This document shows positions 30,461 to 38,572 of a stretch of DNA of 46,639 nucleotides, piece by piece. This DNA is from Microbacterium sp. (GTDB lineage Bacteria; Actinomycetota; Actinomycetes; Actinomycetales; Microbacteriaceae): contig NZ_QFPF01000006.1 of assembly GCF_003248605.1 (NCBI RefSeq), positions 1-46,639 on the forward strand, read 5' to 3'. Position numbers and translations under genes: made by a program. The notes under the pieces are model-generated. The model worked only from the letters and a program-made list of their open reading frames with translations. It ran no database searches and was not told the DNA's origin. How positions within the stretch are numbered: position 1 is the first letter of the stretch; each line of letters opens with the position of its first letter.

Positions 30461-31311
30461 CCGCGGCGCTCGCAGGCGCGACGGCGGTGGTCACCCTCTG
30501 CTCCTCCGCTCGGGTCGGTCATGTGCGCAACCAGCTCGCCGCGCTGCGTCATCAGCGCGACCTCGCACGGATCGTGGTGTGGATCACCGAGGAGGACCCC
30601 CCGGCGCTGGAAGCGGAGTCCGTCCTCCGCGTGCCGCCCGGCGCGGACGGGTGGCGCCTGGGGGCCGCGCGCAACGCCGGCGCCTCTGCCGCCCGAGCCG
30701 CGGGCGCCGATCTGCTGGTCTTCCTGGATGCCGATTGTGTACCGGGCCCCGACCTGATCGCGGGCTATCGGGCGGCTTCCTCATCGCACCCGGATGCTGT
30801 CCTCAGCGGTCCGGTCACCTACCTGCCCGCGGGTGTCGATGTGACTGATCCGGGCACGCTCGCCGCAGCGACGGCACCGCACCCGTCCCGGCCGGACCCG
30901 CCCCCGGGGCGCACGCGGGTGGCGACATCCGCCGAGTACGCCCTGTTCTGGTCGCTTTCCTTCGCCGCCACCGCCCGCACATGGGCGCGTACCCGGGGAT
31001 TCGACGAGGGGTACGAGGGATATGGCGGCGAGGACACCGACTTCGGCTTCAGCTTGCGCCGCGCCGGCATCCCCCTCGTGTGGGTCGGAGGGGCACACGT
31101 GTACCACCAGCATCACGCGACATCCACACCGCCGTGGCAGCACCTCGATGACATCCTGCGAAACGGCGCACGGTTCGCGGCGCGCTGGGGAGAGTGGCCG
31201 ATGACGGGCTGGCTCGAGGCCTTTGCCGAGGCCGGCGCGGTGGCGTGGGACGGATCGGCCTGGCGACGTACCGGGTCAGCGCCGGATCCCCGGTCCTCCC
31301 GCGGCGGTTAG
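30457..31311 (+). CDS. GT2-family glycosyltransferase
   Basis: This 284-residue protein is a GT-A enzyme: AARNAGASAARAAGADLLVFL then DADCVPGP with the metal motif DAD at 91-93, and the acceptor motif RGFDEGYEGYGGEDTDFGF (180-198), similar to that in the GT2 protein at 24707. The nucleotide-binding DDGS of classical GT2 is replaced by a shorter WITEED stretch. It ends the plus-strand run, and the converging GT4 gene's stop is only 4 bases away. Confidence 0.85.
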   Translation: MTAALAGATAVVTLCSSARVGHVRNQLAALRHQRDLARIVVWITEEDPPALEAESVLRVPPGADGWRLGAARNAGASAARAAGADLLVFLDADCVPGPDLIAGYRAASSSHPDAVLSGPVTYLPAGVDVTDPGTLAAATAPHPSRPDPPPGRTRVATSAEYALFWSLSFAATARTWARTRGFDEGYEGYGGEDTDFGFSLRRAGIPLVWVGGAHVYHQHHATSTPPWQHLDDILRNGARFAARWGEWPMTGWLEAFAEAGAVAWDGSAWRRTGSAPDPRSSRGG

Positions 31312-31315
31312 CCCG

Positions 31316-32539
31316 TCACTCCCCGCCTCGGCGTCGCCCCGATCCGCCGAGCAGACGATCCGCGGCCGCGATCAGGTCGGCCGCGACGGGATCGGGGGCG
31401 AATCGATCGATGCCCCGTCGCGCACGCGCGGCCAGCTCCCGGGCCAGAACCGGTGAGTCGAGAAGAGCACGCAGCGCGAGCGCGAGCCGGTCGGGATCGG
31501 CGGGCGGAACCATGAGGCAGTCCTCGCCGTCGACGCAGAAATCGTCGAACCCGCTGCCGGACGTAACAACCAGCGGTGTTCCGATCGCCTTGACCTCGAG
31601 GGCGACGTTGCCGAAGCCCTCCCAGCGCGACGGGCACATGGCAACGGTGGCTTCCCGGATGGCGACGTACAGGTCATCTCCCGGCACATGGCCGAGCCAG
31701 GTGATGCGCTCCCGTACCGGAGCGGGCACGAGGGCGAGCAGGTCGGCCCGGGTCGGCTCGAACCGGGCGTCGCCGCCGGCACCGGCGAGCACGAGACGGG
31801 CGCGAGGATCGTTCAGCCGCCCGAACGCGGCGACGGCATCGACCACGCCCTTCCGGCGTTCCGAACGGCCCAGGAAGAGGATGACGGGGTCGCCACCCTC
31901 CGGCCAGCCCGGCGGAAGTGCCGCCGCCGTCGACGCAGCCCGGACGTGTTCGACGTCGATGCAATTGCGCACGACGGCAGCCCGCGACGACGCGCCCACG
32001 CCCGCTCGGATGAGCATCGCGGTGGAAATCGGTATCAGTCCCGCGGAACGGCGGATCTGACGGGACTCCCGGTGCATCTGCAGGGCGACGGGGAGGCGGC
32101 GCGCTCGGGGCAGGTCCCTCAGCCGAAGTCCGGATACGCGGTTCGCCAGCCTCGCGCTGGTGGCGAGGTTGGTCAGCAGCGGCGCGCGCCGCGGCAGGGC
32201 GGCCCCGAGCGCGCACCACTCCGGCACGAACACGCGATCGTACGCGCCGGCCTCGTAGAGATGGCGAACACGGCGTGCATTCGCGAACAGCGTCCGGATG
32301 GGCGCGGTCCCGCCCGCGCGCTCGAATGCGACGAGACGAACCCCATGCAGTTCCGCGTCGGCCCGGGGCTGCGCATCCGAGAAGACCACCAGGTCGATCT
32401 CCACACCCTGCCGCACGAGGGCCGGCAGCAGGGCGGCGTAGTGGCGCCCGATCCCGCCCGTATACGAGGTCAGCCCCGCGTATTCCGTGGTCGCGACCAG
32501 CCAGCGCTCGCTCGGTGCCACCCCGCCCGCGAGCGTCAT
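31316..32539 (-). CDS. GT4-family glycosyltransferase
   Basis: This 407-residue protein is a GT-B glycosyltransferase. The N-terminal domain has the loop TSYTGGIGRHYAALLPALVRQG, and the C-terminal domain has VILFLGRSERRKGVVDAVAAF, ITWLGHVPGDDLY and CPSRWEGFGNVALEVKAIGTPLVV, where EGFGNVALE is the E-x7-E donor-binding motif. The start ATG at 32539 overlaps the stop of the TupA-like gene by 4 bases; an in-frame ATG 24 bases upstream is less likely. The coupling with a TupA-like protein points to a cell-wall-associated polymer. Confidence 0.88.
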   Translation of the reverse strand: MTLAGGVAPSERWLVATTEYAGLTSYTGGIGRHYAALLPALVRQGVEIDLVVFSDAQPRADAELHGVRLVAFERAGGTAPIRTLFANARRVRHLYEAGAYDRVFVPEWCALGAALPRRAPLLTNLATSARLANRVSGLRLRDLPRARRLPVALQMHRESRQIRRSAGLIPISTAMLIRAGVGASSRAAVVRNCIDVEHVRAASTAAALPPGWPEGGDPVILFLGRSERRKGVVDAVAAFGRLNDPRARLVLAGAGGDARFEPTRADLLALVPAPVRERITWLGHVPGDDLYVAIREATVAMCPSRWEGFGNVALEVKAIGTPLVVTSGSGFDDFCVDGEDCLMVPPADPDRLALALRALLDSPVLARELAARARRGIDRFAPDPVAADLIAAADRLLGGSGRRRGGE

Positions 32540-33510
32540 CGGTACCGCCGGGGAACGGTCCATGGCCGACCGAACTCCTCGTCGAAGCTCGCGGGGAAGA
32601 ACGGGCTGTCACCGCCGGCCGGATAGCTGGTCAGCTCGCCGAAGACGATGCGACCGGCGATGTCGTAGAGGTCCACACGAACGAAGTCGGTGTCTGCACC
32701 GAGCCGCTGCGCGATGTCGATCATCTCGACGAGCCGGTCGGGCGCGGCGGGCGTCGGGTCCGCCCACGGTGGTCCGCCGCTCAGCGGCAGGCGGGTCCAC
32801 GCCGGGTCGAAGAAATCCTGGGTGCGGCGACCGAAGCGGCCGGAGTCCACCTGAATGAACGCGCACGCACCGTGGAAGACGAAGAACTTGTAGTCATCGG
32901 GGATGCCCCCGTCCGCACCGACGAGGAGTTCTTCGACGATCACGCGCCGCGGTACCCGCCCGTACGCCCATTCCCGGTTGGGGCCCTGGCCGTAGAGCTG
33001 CGCGACCCAGCCCCGACCGAGTCGGACCACTTCGTCCGCATCGATCCGCGAGGGCCGCACATGGCTGTAGACCCAGCTGCCGGGCTCGCTCGGGACACGC
33101 GCATCGGCCGGCGCGGCGTCGGAGACCACCAGGGCGGCGCCGCTTCCGTGCGTGGGTTTGACGACGTAGGCGGACGGCAGGTCGAGTCGGCGCAGATCGT
33201 CCGGGTCGTCCACCACGGCATACGCCGTGGGCAGGAACTCTCGGCCGACGATCTCGGCGACGTACTCGCGGACCGCGGCCTTGTCAGCGAACGTGACGAC
33301 GAGCGCGCGGCGATCGCGCAGCATCTTGTACCGCACCTTCTCGCGGAAGGTGCGGGGATCTCGGGTGCGCCACATCCTCACGGCGCGTACCAGGCGGCTT
33401 CTCTCGCGCCACTGCACGCCGTCTGCCCGATACGCCCGCCCCGCTCCGTCGCTCACCGCCGCCGTCGACGGCGTATCGGAATCGGCACGCTCGGCCGGCC
33501 TGGACGTCAT
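32536..33510 (-). CDS. TupA-like ATP-grasp protein
   Basis: This 324-residue protein matches the TupA-like ATP-grasp family, named for the teichuronopeptide gene of an alkaliphilic Bacillus. It shows FREKVRYKMLRDRR, KAAVREYVAEIVG, AYVVKPTHGSGAALVV (the ATP-grasp Lys and Gly-rich loop), RRVIVEELLVG, DYKFFVFHGACAFIQVD and DFVRVDLYDIAGRIVFGELT (metal-binding end). It may ligate an amino acid to a glycan, but the reaction of this family is not proven. The ATG at 33510 follows TAACCT by 6 bases. It heads a two-gene minus-strand operon with the GT4 gene. Confidence 0.85.
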   Translation of the reverse strand: MTSRPAERADSDTPSTAAVSDGAGRAYRADGVQWRERSRLVRAVRMWRTRDPRTFREKVRYKMLRDRRALVVTFADKAAVREYVAEIVGREFLPTAYAVVDDPDDLRRLDLPSAYVVKPTHGSGAALVVSDAAPADARVPSEPGSWVYSHVRPSRIDADEVVRLGRGWVAQLYGQGPNREWAYGRVPRRVIVEELLVGADGGIPDDYKFFVFHGACAFIQVDSGRFGRRTQDFFDPAWTRLPLSGGPPWADPTPAAPDRLVEMIDIAQRLGADTDFVRVDLYDIAGRIVFGELTSYPAGGDSPFFPASFDEEFGRPWTVPRRYR

Positions 33511-33516
33511 CTGCTC

Positions 33517-33522
33517 AGGTTA
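33517..33522 (-). promoter_or_regulatory. leaderless -10 hexamer of the TupA-like gene
   Basis: On the minus strand TAACCT ends exactly 6 bases before the ATG at 33510. Confidence 0.55.
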
Positions 33523-33674
33523 GGTCAGACCGCTCAGCCCGATCTCGCCCTTGACATGCCTCGCACGTGGGCGCAACCCCCTGCGATGGCATCCGCGGCC
33601 GGGGCATCCTGGGCACGCGGGAGCGCGGCGGAGACTGCGCGGCGAACGGGCTGGACGGTGGAGAGGAACGGCTG

Positions 33675-34187
33675 ATGGCCACGGGGACGGCAGCGCCGAG
33701 CGACATCGATCTGGCGGAGCGAGCGCGGCTGTCCTCGCGGAACGCGTGGTCCGGCATCCTGTTCGGGATCGGACTGGTCGCCTTTCTCGACGAGACGCTC
33801 TTCCACCAGGTCCTGCACTGGCACCACTTCTACGATCTCTCCACCACCGACATCGGTCTCGTGTCGGACGGCTTCTTCCACGCGCTGAGCTGGGCGGCGA
33901 CGATCGGCGGACTGTTCCTGCTCGCCGATCTGCGCCGTCGTCGCGCCTTCTGGCTGACCCGATGGTGCGGCGGCGTGCTCGCGGGAGCCGGTGGTTTCCA
34001 GCTCTACGACGGCCTCATCCAGCACAAGGTTCTCGGCATCCACCAGATCAGATACGTCCCGGAACTGCTCGTATACGACGTGGTCTGGAACCTCGTCGCC
34101 GTGGGCCTGCTGGTTGCCGGCATCGTCCTCATCGTCCGCACGCGGCGATCGAGGATCCCCGCGCGGGGTGAGCGTGCACGACCATAG
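33675..34187 (+). CDS. DUF2243 membrane protein
   Basis: This 170-residue protein has four predicted membrane helices and the DUF2243 signature GIGLVAFLDETLFHQVLHWHH, then SDGFFHALSW and GAGGFQLYDGLIQHKVLGIHQIR. The many conserved His residues within or next to the helices suggest metal or heme contact. DUF2243 genes often stand beside a CtaG-like gene, as here. ATG at 33675 has a GGAGAGGA site; an in-frame ATG 36 codons upstream would add a non-conserved extension. It overlaps the start of the CtaG gene by 14 bases. Confidence 0.85.
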   Translation: MATGTAAPSDIDLAERARLSSRNAWSGILFGIGLVAFLDETLFHQVLHWHHFYDLSTTDIGLVSDGFFHALSWAATIGGLFLLADLRRRRAFWLTRWCGGVLAGAGGFQLYDGLIQHKVLGIHQIRYVPELLVYDVVWNLVAVGLLVAGIVLIVRTRRSRIPARGERARP

Positions 34188-35031
34188 CGCCGGCGGCACG
34201 TCGGGCATCGTTCTGCTCTTCGGCCTGCCCTTCGCGCTGGCGGCGCTGCTCTACTGCGGCGGCGTCGGCGTCCAGCTGCGGTCCGGGCGCCGATGGCCCT
34301 GGTACCGGACGCTGTCGTGGCTGACGGGAGCGGGAGCGGCCGCATTCGCGTTCGTCGGTCCTCTCGTGTCCGCTCCCCAGGGGTTCGTCCCCCACATGTG
34401 GTCGCATCTTCTGGCGGGAATGCTCGCGCCCGTGCTCCTGGTGATCGCACGTCCCGTCACCCTGGCTCTGCGGTCACTGCATGTCCGCAGAGCGCGACAG
34501 ATCTCCAGGGTGCTGCGCAGCCGCCCCGTCGGATTCCTCGTGTCTCCCGCCGTGGCGACCCTCCTGAACCTCGGCGGCATGTGGGCTTTGTACCGGACCG
34601 ACCTGTACGAGTGGATGCAGGTGAGCCTGCTGCTGCATCTGGCGGTGATGACGCACGTGCTCTTCGCGGGCGTGCTTTTCACCGTCGCCGTCATCCCGTT
34701 CGATCCGTCCCCGCATCGCGCCTCGTTCCCGACGCGCCTCCTCGTCCTGGTCGCGGCCCTCGCGGCGCACAACGTGCTCGCGAAGCTGATCTACGCATCG
34801 CCGCCGGACGGAGTCCCCGTGGTGGACGGCCGGGCGGGGGCATTGATCATGTACTACGGCGGCGACGTGGTGGATGCCGTTCTCCTCACCGTTCTGTGCG
34901 CCCAGTGGTATCGGCAGGCCGGGCATCCTTCGCGCGAGCGGATACGGCCCGCGCGCCGGCGTCGGCGTCCGCCGGTCCGGTCCGCCCGCGGCCGGGCCAC
35001 CACCACGCAGCGCGCCCCATCAGGGTCATGA
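34174..35031 (+). CDS. CtaG-like cytochrome c oxidase assembly protein
   Basis: This 285-residue protein has about seven membrane helices and the CaaX-free CtaG/Cox11-type layout of the actinobacterial 'cytochrome c oxidase assembly protein' family, with conserved His in PHMWSHLLAGMLAPVLLV and HLAVMTHVLFAGVLF. It probably aids copper delivery to an oxidase. GTG at 34174 or 34168 is the start. The Arg-rich tail after about residue 245 runs 146 bases into the opposite-strand MMPL gene, so the true C terminus may be less conserved. It is coupled with the DUF2243 gene. Confidence 0.82.
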   Translation: MHDHSAGGTSGIVLLFGLPFALAALLYCGGVGVQLRSGRRWPWYRTLSWLTGAGAAAFAFVGPLVSAPQGFVPHMWSHLLAGMLAPVLLVIARPVTLALRSLHVRRARQISRVLRSRPVGFLVSPAVATLLNLGGMWALYRTDLYEWMQVSLLLHLAVMTHVLFAGVLFTVAVIPFDPSPHRASFPTRLLVLVAALAAHNVLAKLIYASPPDGVPVVDGRAGALIMYYGGDVVDAVLLTVLCAQWYRQAGHPSRERIRPARRRRRPPVRSARGRATTTQRAPSGS

Positions 35032-37066
35032 TCGAGGGCACCAGGAGCAGCCGGATGACGGTCGCGTCGACGAACACCGCGACGGCCAGACCCACGCCGA
35101 ACACCTTGATCACGGGGTTGGGGCTGAAGGTGAAGCTCAGGAACACGGCGATCATGATGATCGCCGCCGCCGAGATGACACTGCCGGTCTCGGCGAGTCC
35201 GCGCGTGACGGCGTCCCTGGCCGTCGCGCCGCGCAGCCACGCCTGACGCACGGCGGTGAGCAGGAAGACCTCGTAGTCCATCGACAGACCGAAGAGCACG
35301 GCGAACAGCATCATCGGCACGTACGGATCGAGCGGCACCGGCCCGTCCAGGCCGAACAGCTCGACACCGTGGCCCTCTTGGAACACCCAGACGACCACCC
35401 CGAACGCCGCGGTGATCGAGAGCACGTTGCACAGGGCCGCCTTGATGGGGAGCAGGATCGACCGGAACGTGAACGCGACGAGCACCATCGCCGCGGCGAT
35501 GACGATTCCGATCAGCCAGGGCAGGCGGTCGGCGATACGATCGCTGAGGTCGATGCGGTTCGCCACGGCGCCTCCGACATGCGCGTCGACACCGCTGCCG
35601 GCGATCGTATCCGTGCGCAGGGTGTGTACGAGATCGGCCGTAGCGGGATCGCTCGGCCCGGTCTCCGGCAGCACCTGCATCGTGATCACGCCGTCCGCTG
35701 CCGCGGGCGGCGCTGCGGATGCCACCCCCTCCACACGCGCGATCTGTTCACGAAGGTCCGCCCAGGCCGCAGCGTCCTCCCCCTCGCCCACCACGAGCAG
35801 GGGCGCGTTCTGGCCTGCGCCCCAGTGCTGAGCGGTGAGATCGAACGACGTGCGCTGGTTGGAGCCGGGCACGGCGTTGCCGGGGCTGGACTGCCCGAGC
35901 TGCAGCGCGAGTGTCGGCAGCGAGATCGCGGCCAGCACGACGAGTGCGGCGACCGCCGCGGCGAGCGGATGGCGTGTGAGGCGCGGAGCGAGGCGTCCCC
36001 ACACGCTGCGGCGAGGCGCCGCCTGCGCAGCCGGCACGGACGCGCGCTCACGTCGCGGCAGGGCTCGGCGACCGATCAGCGCGAGCACGGGCGGAGTCAG
36101 TGTGAGGGTGGATGCCACGGCCACGAGCACGACGATCGCGGTGGCATAGCCGAGCCAGGCGACGAACTCGACCCCCGAGATCGCCAGGCCCGCCGTGCAC
36201 ACGGCGACGGTGATCCCGGCGACCATCGCGGCTTCGCCCGCGCCGTGCCCGGTCTTGGCGACGGCCTCGACCACTTCGGCACCCTCGCGCAGCGCCTGCC
36301 GGAAGCGCGAGAGCAGGAACAGGGCGTAGTCGATGCCCACGCCGAGGCCGACCATGATCGCGAGGGTGATGGCGCTGTCGGGAATCGTGAACCCGTGGCT
36401 GAGCATCCACACGATGCCGACACCGCCGGCGACGGCGATGACCCCCGTACCCACCGGGACGAGCGCCGCGAGCGCGGACCCGAGGGCGATGAAGAGCACG
36501 ATGAGCGCGGCGACGACACCTACGAGCTCGCTGTTGACGGTTCCTGCCTGATCGACCTGGGTGCCCAGCGGGGCGCCGATCGCCACGTCCAGGCCCGCGC
36601 CCCGGGCGGGATCCAGCGCCGAGTCGACCGCCGCCTGCCATGCCCGGCCCTCCTCCTTCGGGTCGCCGCGCACGGTCAGCAGCAGGGCGTCGCCATCGGG
36701 TGCGATCGAGCCCGAGCGCGCGGCGGTCTCTGGATCGTCGAGCGGATTGTCGACGGCGGCGCCGGACGCCTCGGCCAGCTCGTCGACCACCTCGGTGATG
36801 ACGTCCGTGTGAGCGACGATGTCGTCGCCGGCGATCACGATCCGGCTCGACGGCGCCTCGGGCTCCTCGTCGGGCTCGGCACGCTCGTCCAGCAGCTGCG
36901 CCGCGGCCCAGCTGTCGCTGCCGATCACCTCGACCTCGTCCTGCAGGTCCGGCCCGATGAGGCTGGCCGTGCCGAACAGAGCCGCCACCACGACCACCCA
37001 GGAGGCGAGAGTGAGCCAGCGGTGCCGCGCGCACGCTCGGGCGATGGTCGAGACGAGGTTCTTCAC
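34886..37066 (-). CDS. MMPL-family (RND) transporter
   Basis: This 726-residue protein is an MMPL/RND exporter. After an N-terminal helix (about 18-38) comes an extracellular domain, then two blocks of five to six helices at about 180-330 and 530-700, each with a GLGVGIDYALFLLSRFR or LFGLSMDYEVFLL motif carrying the Asp-Tyr pair of the proton relay. It is about the size of actinobacterial MMPLs that export lipids or antibiotics. The start is GTG at 37066, 3 bases past the stop of the DUF2993-like gene. Substrate is unknown. Its last 146 bases overlap the CtaG gene. Confidence 0.9.
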   Translation of the reverse strand: MKNLVSTIARACARHRWLTLASWVVVVAALFGTASLIGPDLQDEVEVIGSDSWAAAQLLDERAEPDEEPEAPSSRIVIAGDDIVAHTDVITEVVDELAEASGAAVDNPLDDPETAARSGSIAPDGDALLLTVRGDPKEEGRAWQAAVDSALDPARGAGLDVAIGAPLGTQVDQAGTVNSELVGVVAALIVLFIALGSALAALVPVGTGVIAVAGGVGIVWMLSHGFTIPDSAITLAIMVGLGVGIDYALFLLSRFRQALREGAEVVEAVAKTGHGAGEAAMVAGITVAVCTAGLAISGVEFVAWLGYATAIVVLVAVASTLTLTPPVLALIGRRALPRRERASVPAAQAAPRRSVWGRLAPRLTRHPLAAAVAALVVLAAISLPTLALQLGQSSPGNAVPGSNQRTSFDLTAQHWGAGQNAPLLVVGEGEDAAAWADLREQIARVEGVASAAPPAAADGVITMQVLPETGPSDPATADLVHTLRTDTIAGSGVDAHVGGAVANRIDLSDRIADRLPWLIGIVIAAAMVLVAFTFRSILLPIKAALCNVLSITAAFGVVVWVFQEGHGVELFGLDGPVPLDPYVPMMLFAVLFGLSMDYEVFLLTAVRQAWLRGATARDAVTRGLAETGSVISAAAIIMIAVFLSFTFSPNPVIKVFGVGLAVAVFVDATVIRLLLVPSIMTLMGRAAWWWPGRGRTGPADADAGARAVSARAKDARPADTTGRTER

Positions 37067-37069
37067 AGA

Positions 37070-37741
37070 TCAGCCCTCCGGGCTCTCGGGGCTCCCCATG
37101 CAGCTTCGGGTGTGCTCGAGCGCGTCGCCCGGGGAGGGGTCGGTTCTGGTGGTCGGGATGCTCAGGTCGAGCTGCGCGGACCCGTCGGCGAACGCTATGC
37201 CTGTGACGGTCAGCCCTCCGCCGCTCGGGAGCGGGATGCCATCGAGCAGACGGGAGGCGAACCCCGCATCGTCGCCGGCCCGCCCGGAGAGCATCCGCAG
37301 GGCTCGGTCGGCCGGAATACTGATGCCACCCGCGCTCACCGAGTCCGCGACGAGCAGCCAGCCCCCGTCGGGCCTGCGCTGCGGGACGAGGAGGAGTTCG
37401 ACGGGCAGGGAGGCGCCACCCAGGGCGCGCTCACGCGTCATCACCAGACCGTCCGGGACGGAGCGGACATCGATCTCCTGCTCCGACGAGCACCGCACGA
37501 CGGCATCCAGCGCGGCATCGGGCACCGTCACCCGCAGCGCGATGCGGCCCGTGGCCAGCTGCCAGAGAGCGGGGGTGTCTGCGAGCGCAGCATCGACCCC
37601 CGGCATCCCCTGCTCGAATGTGGAGAGACGCGCCTCGACGCGCTCGCGGGCGGCGAGCTCGACGCTCACGCCGAGGGAGACGAGCACGATCGCCGCGGCG
37701 CCGGCCGCCACTGTCCATCTGCGGGCACGTCGGGTGAGCAT
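37070..37741 (-). CDS. secreted DUF2993 (LmeA-like) protein
   Basis: This 223-residue protein has a signal-anchor or signal peptide (MLTRRARRWTVAAGAAAIVL) and a beta-rich extracytoplasmic domain resembling the DUF2993/LmeA family: VEARLSTF, ALDAVVRCSS and RLLDGIPLPSGGGLTVTGIAFADG, the latter being the family's C-terminal signature. Such proteins bind phospholipids and assist lipoglycan synthesis in mycobacteria. Here it stands 3 bases upstream of an MMPL gene, suggesting a role in lipid export. The start follows no clear ribosome site. Confidence 0.75.
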   Translation of the reverse strand: MLTRRARRWTVAAGAAAIVLVSLGVSVELAARERVEARLSTFEQGMPGVDAALADTPALWQLATGRIALRVTVPDAALDAVVRCSSEQEIDVRSVPDGLVMTRERALGGASLPVELLLVPQRRPDGGWLLVADSVSAGGISIPADRALRMLSGRAGDDAGFASRLLDGIPLPSGGGLTVTGIAFADGSAQLDLSIPTTRTDPSPGDALEHTRSCMGSPESPEG

Positions 37742-37785
37742 GTGGCCAGCAAAACGGCCCGACCTCTCGACACCCGGACGTGATG

Positions 37786-37804
37786 CTGACGAAATCCTGA
37801 CGAT
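37786..37804 (+). promoter_or_regulatory. tandem OmpR-type operator with 11-base period
   Basis: CTGACGAAATCCTGACGAT contains CTGACGA at 37786 and again at 37797, exactly 11 bases apart, as in PhoB/OmpR-family sites. It lies between the divergent DUF2993 gene (start 37741) and the response regulator (start 37862), so it could control both directions. Confidence 0.65.
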
Positions 37805-37849
37805 CTCGGCACGGCGGCCGACGGCGCTCGCGGGGCGGGGGCTGATCCC

Positions 37850-37855
37850 TACCAT
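37850..37855 (+). promoter_or_regulatory. leaderless -10 hexamer of the response regulator
   Basis: TACCAT ends 6 bases before the ATG at 37862 with spacer GGGCGC, the same spacer as at galU. Confidence 0.6.
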
Positions 37856-37861
37856 GGGCGC

Positions 37862-38572
37862 ATGGAGCAATCCGCGAGCGCCCACGCTGCCGTGCGCGTG
37901 CTCGTCGTCGACGATGACGAGGGCATCCGCGTCCTGCTGCAGTCGATCCTCGCCGCTCCTCGCTTTGACACGTCGGGCGTGGCGGGCGCGGCCGAGGCGC
38001 TGGTCGCCACGCGGGCGCAGGCGTACGACGTGATCCTGCTCGACCGGTTCCTGCCCGAGGTCGATGCGGTGCAGCTGCTGACACCACTGCGGGTGGCGGC
38101 GCCCGCCGCGGCCCTGATCATGCTGAGCGCCGTCGACGACGTCGACGGGCGGGTGCAGGCCCTCCGGGCCGGTGCGGACGATTTTCTGACCAAACCGTTC
38201 CACGTCTCGGAGGTGATCGCCAGGATCGACGCCGTGCGCCGGCGGGGACAGGTCGCGGCCGATGACCCCGAGACTGTCCGCTACGCCGACCTCGAGATCG
38301 ATGTGGCGGGTCGCCGCGCCCGCCGGTCCGGCGAGGTGCTGCCGGTCACGCCGACGGAACTGAAGCTGCTGGCCTTCCTGGCCGCGAACGCCGAGCGCGT
38401 GCTCTCGCGCGGTCAGCTTCTCGAGCATGTGTGGGGGTACGACCTGGCGACCGGGGCCGACGTCGTCGAGAAGGCCATCTCGACCCTGCGCAAGAAGGTG
38501 GATGCCGGCCGTCAGCCGCTCATCCAGACCGTGCGCGGTTTCGGCTACTGCCTCCGCACGGAGATCGCATGA
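37862..38572 (+). CDS. OmpR-family response regulator
   Basis: This 236-residue protein has a receiver domain (about 11-125: VLVVDDDE, phosphoacceptor Asp61 in VILLDRFLP, Lys111 in FLTKPF) and a winged-helix OmpR-type DNA-binding domain (about 138-234: VTPTELKLLAFLAANAERVLSR, QLLEHVWGYD, VRGFGYCLR). All phosphorylation residues are present. It starts leaderlessly and overlaps the kinase gene by 4 bases. Control of the divergent DUF2993/MMPL operon is inferred from the shared promoter region. Confidence 0.95.
   Translation: MEQSASAHAAVRVLVVDDDEGIRVLLQSILAAPRFDTSGVAGAAEALVATRAQAYDVILLDRFLPEVDAVQLLTPLRVAAPAAALIMLSAVDDVDGRVQALRAGADDFLTKPFHVSEVIARIDAVRRRGQVAADDPETVRYADLEIDVAGRRARRSGEVLPVTPTELKLLAFLAANAERVLSRGQLLEHVWGYDLATGADVVEKAISTLRKKVDAGRQPLIQTVRGFGYCLRTEIA

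Noticed and set aside
24707..33510. Glycosyltransferase island as a recently transferred genomic island
   Set aside because: No flanking tRNA, integrase or repeats, and base composition looks like the rest of the window.
33551..33556. Perfect TTGACA as a -35 for the DUF2243 gene
   Set aside because: No acceptable -10 lies 16-19 bases downstream, so a promoter is not called.
34874..37783. A 969-codon plus-strand open frame opposite the MMPL and DUF2993 genes
   Set aside because: It is a shadow of the transporter, rich in Arg/His/Asp with no family match.
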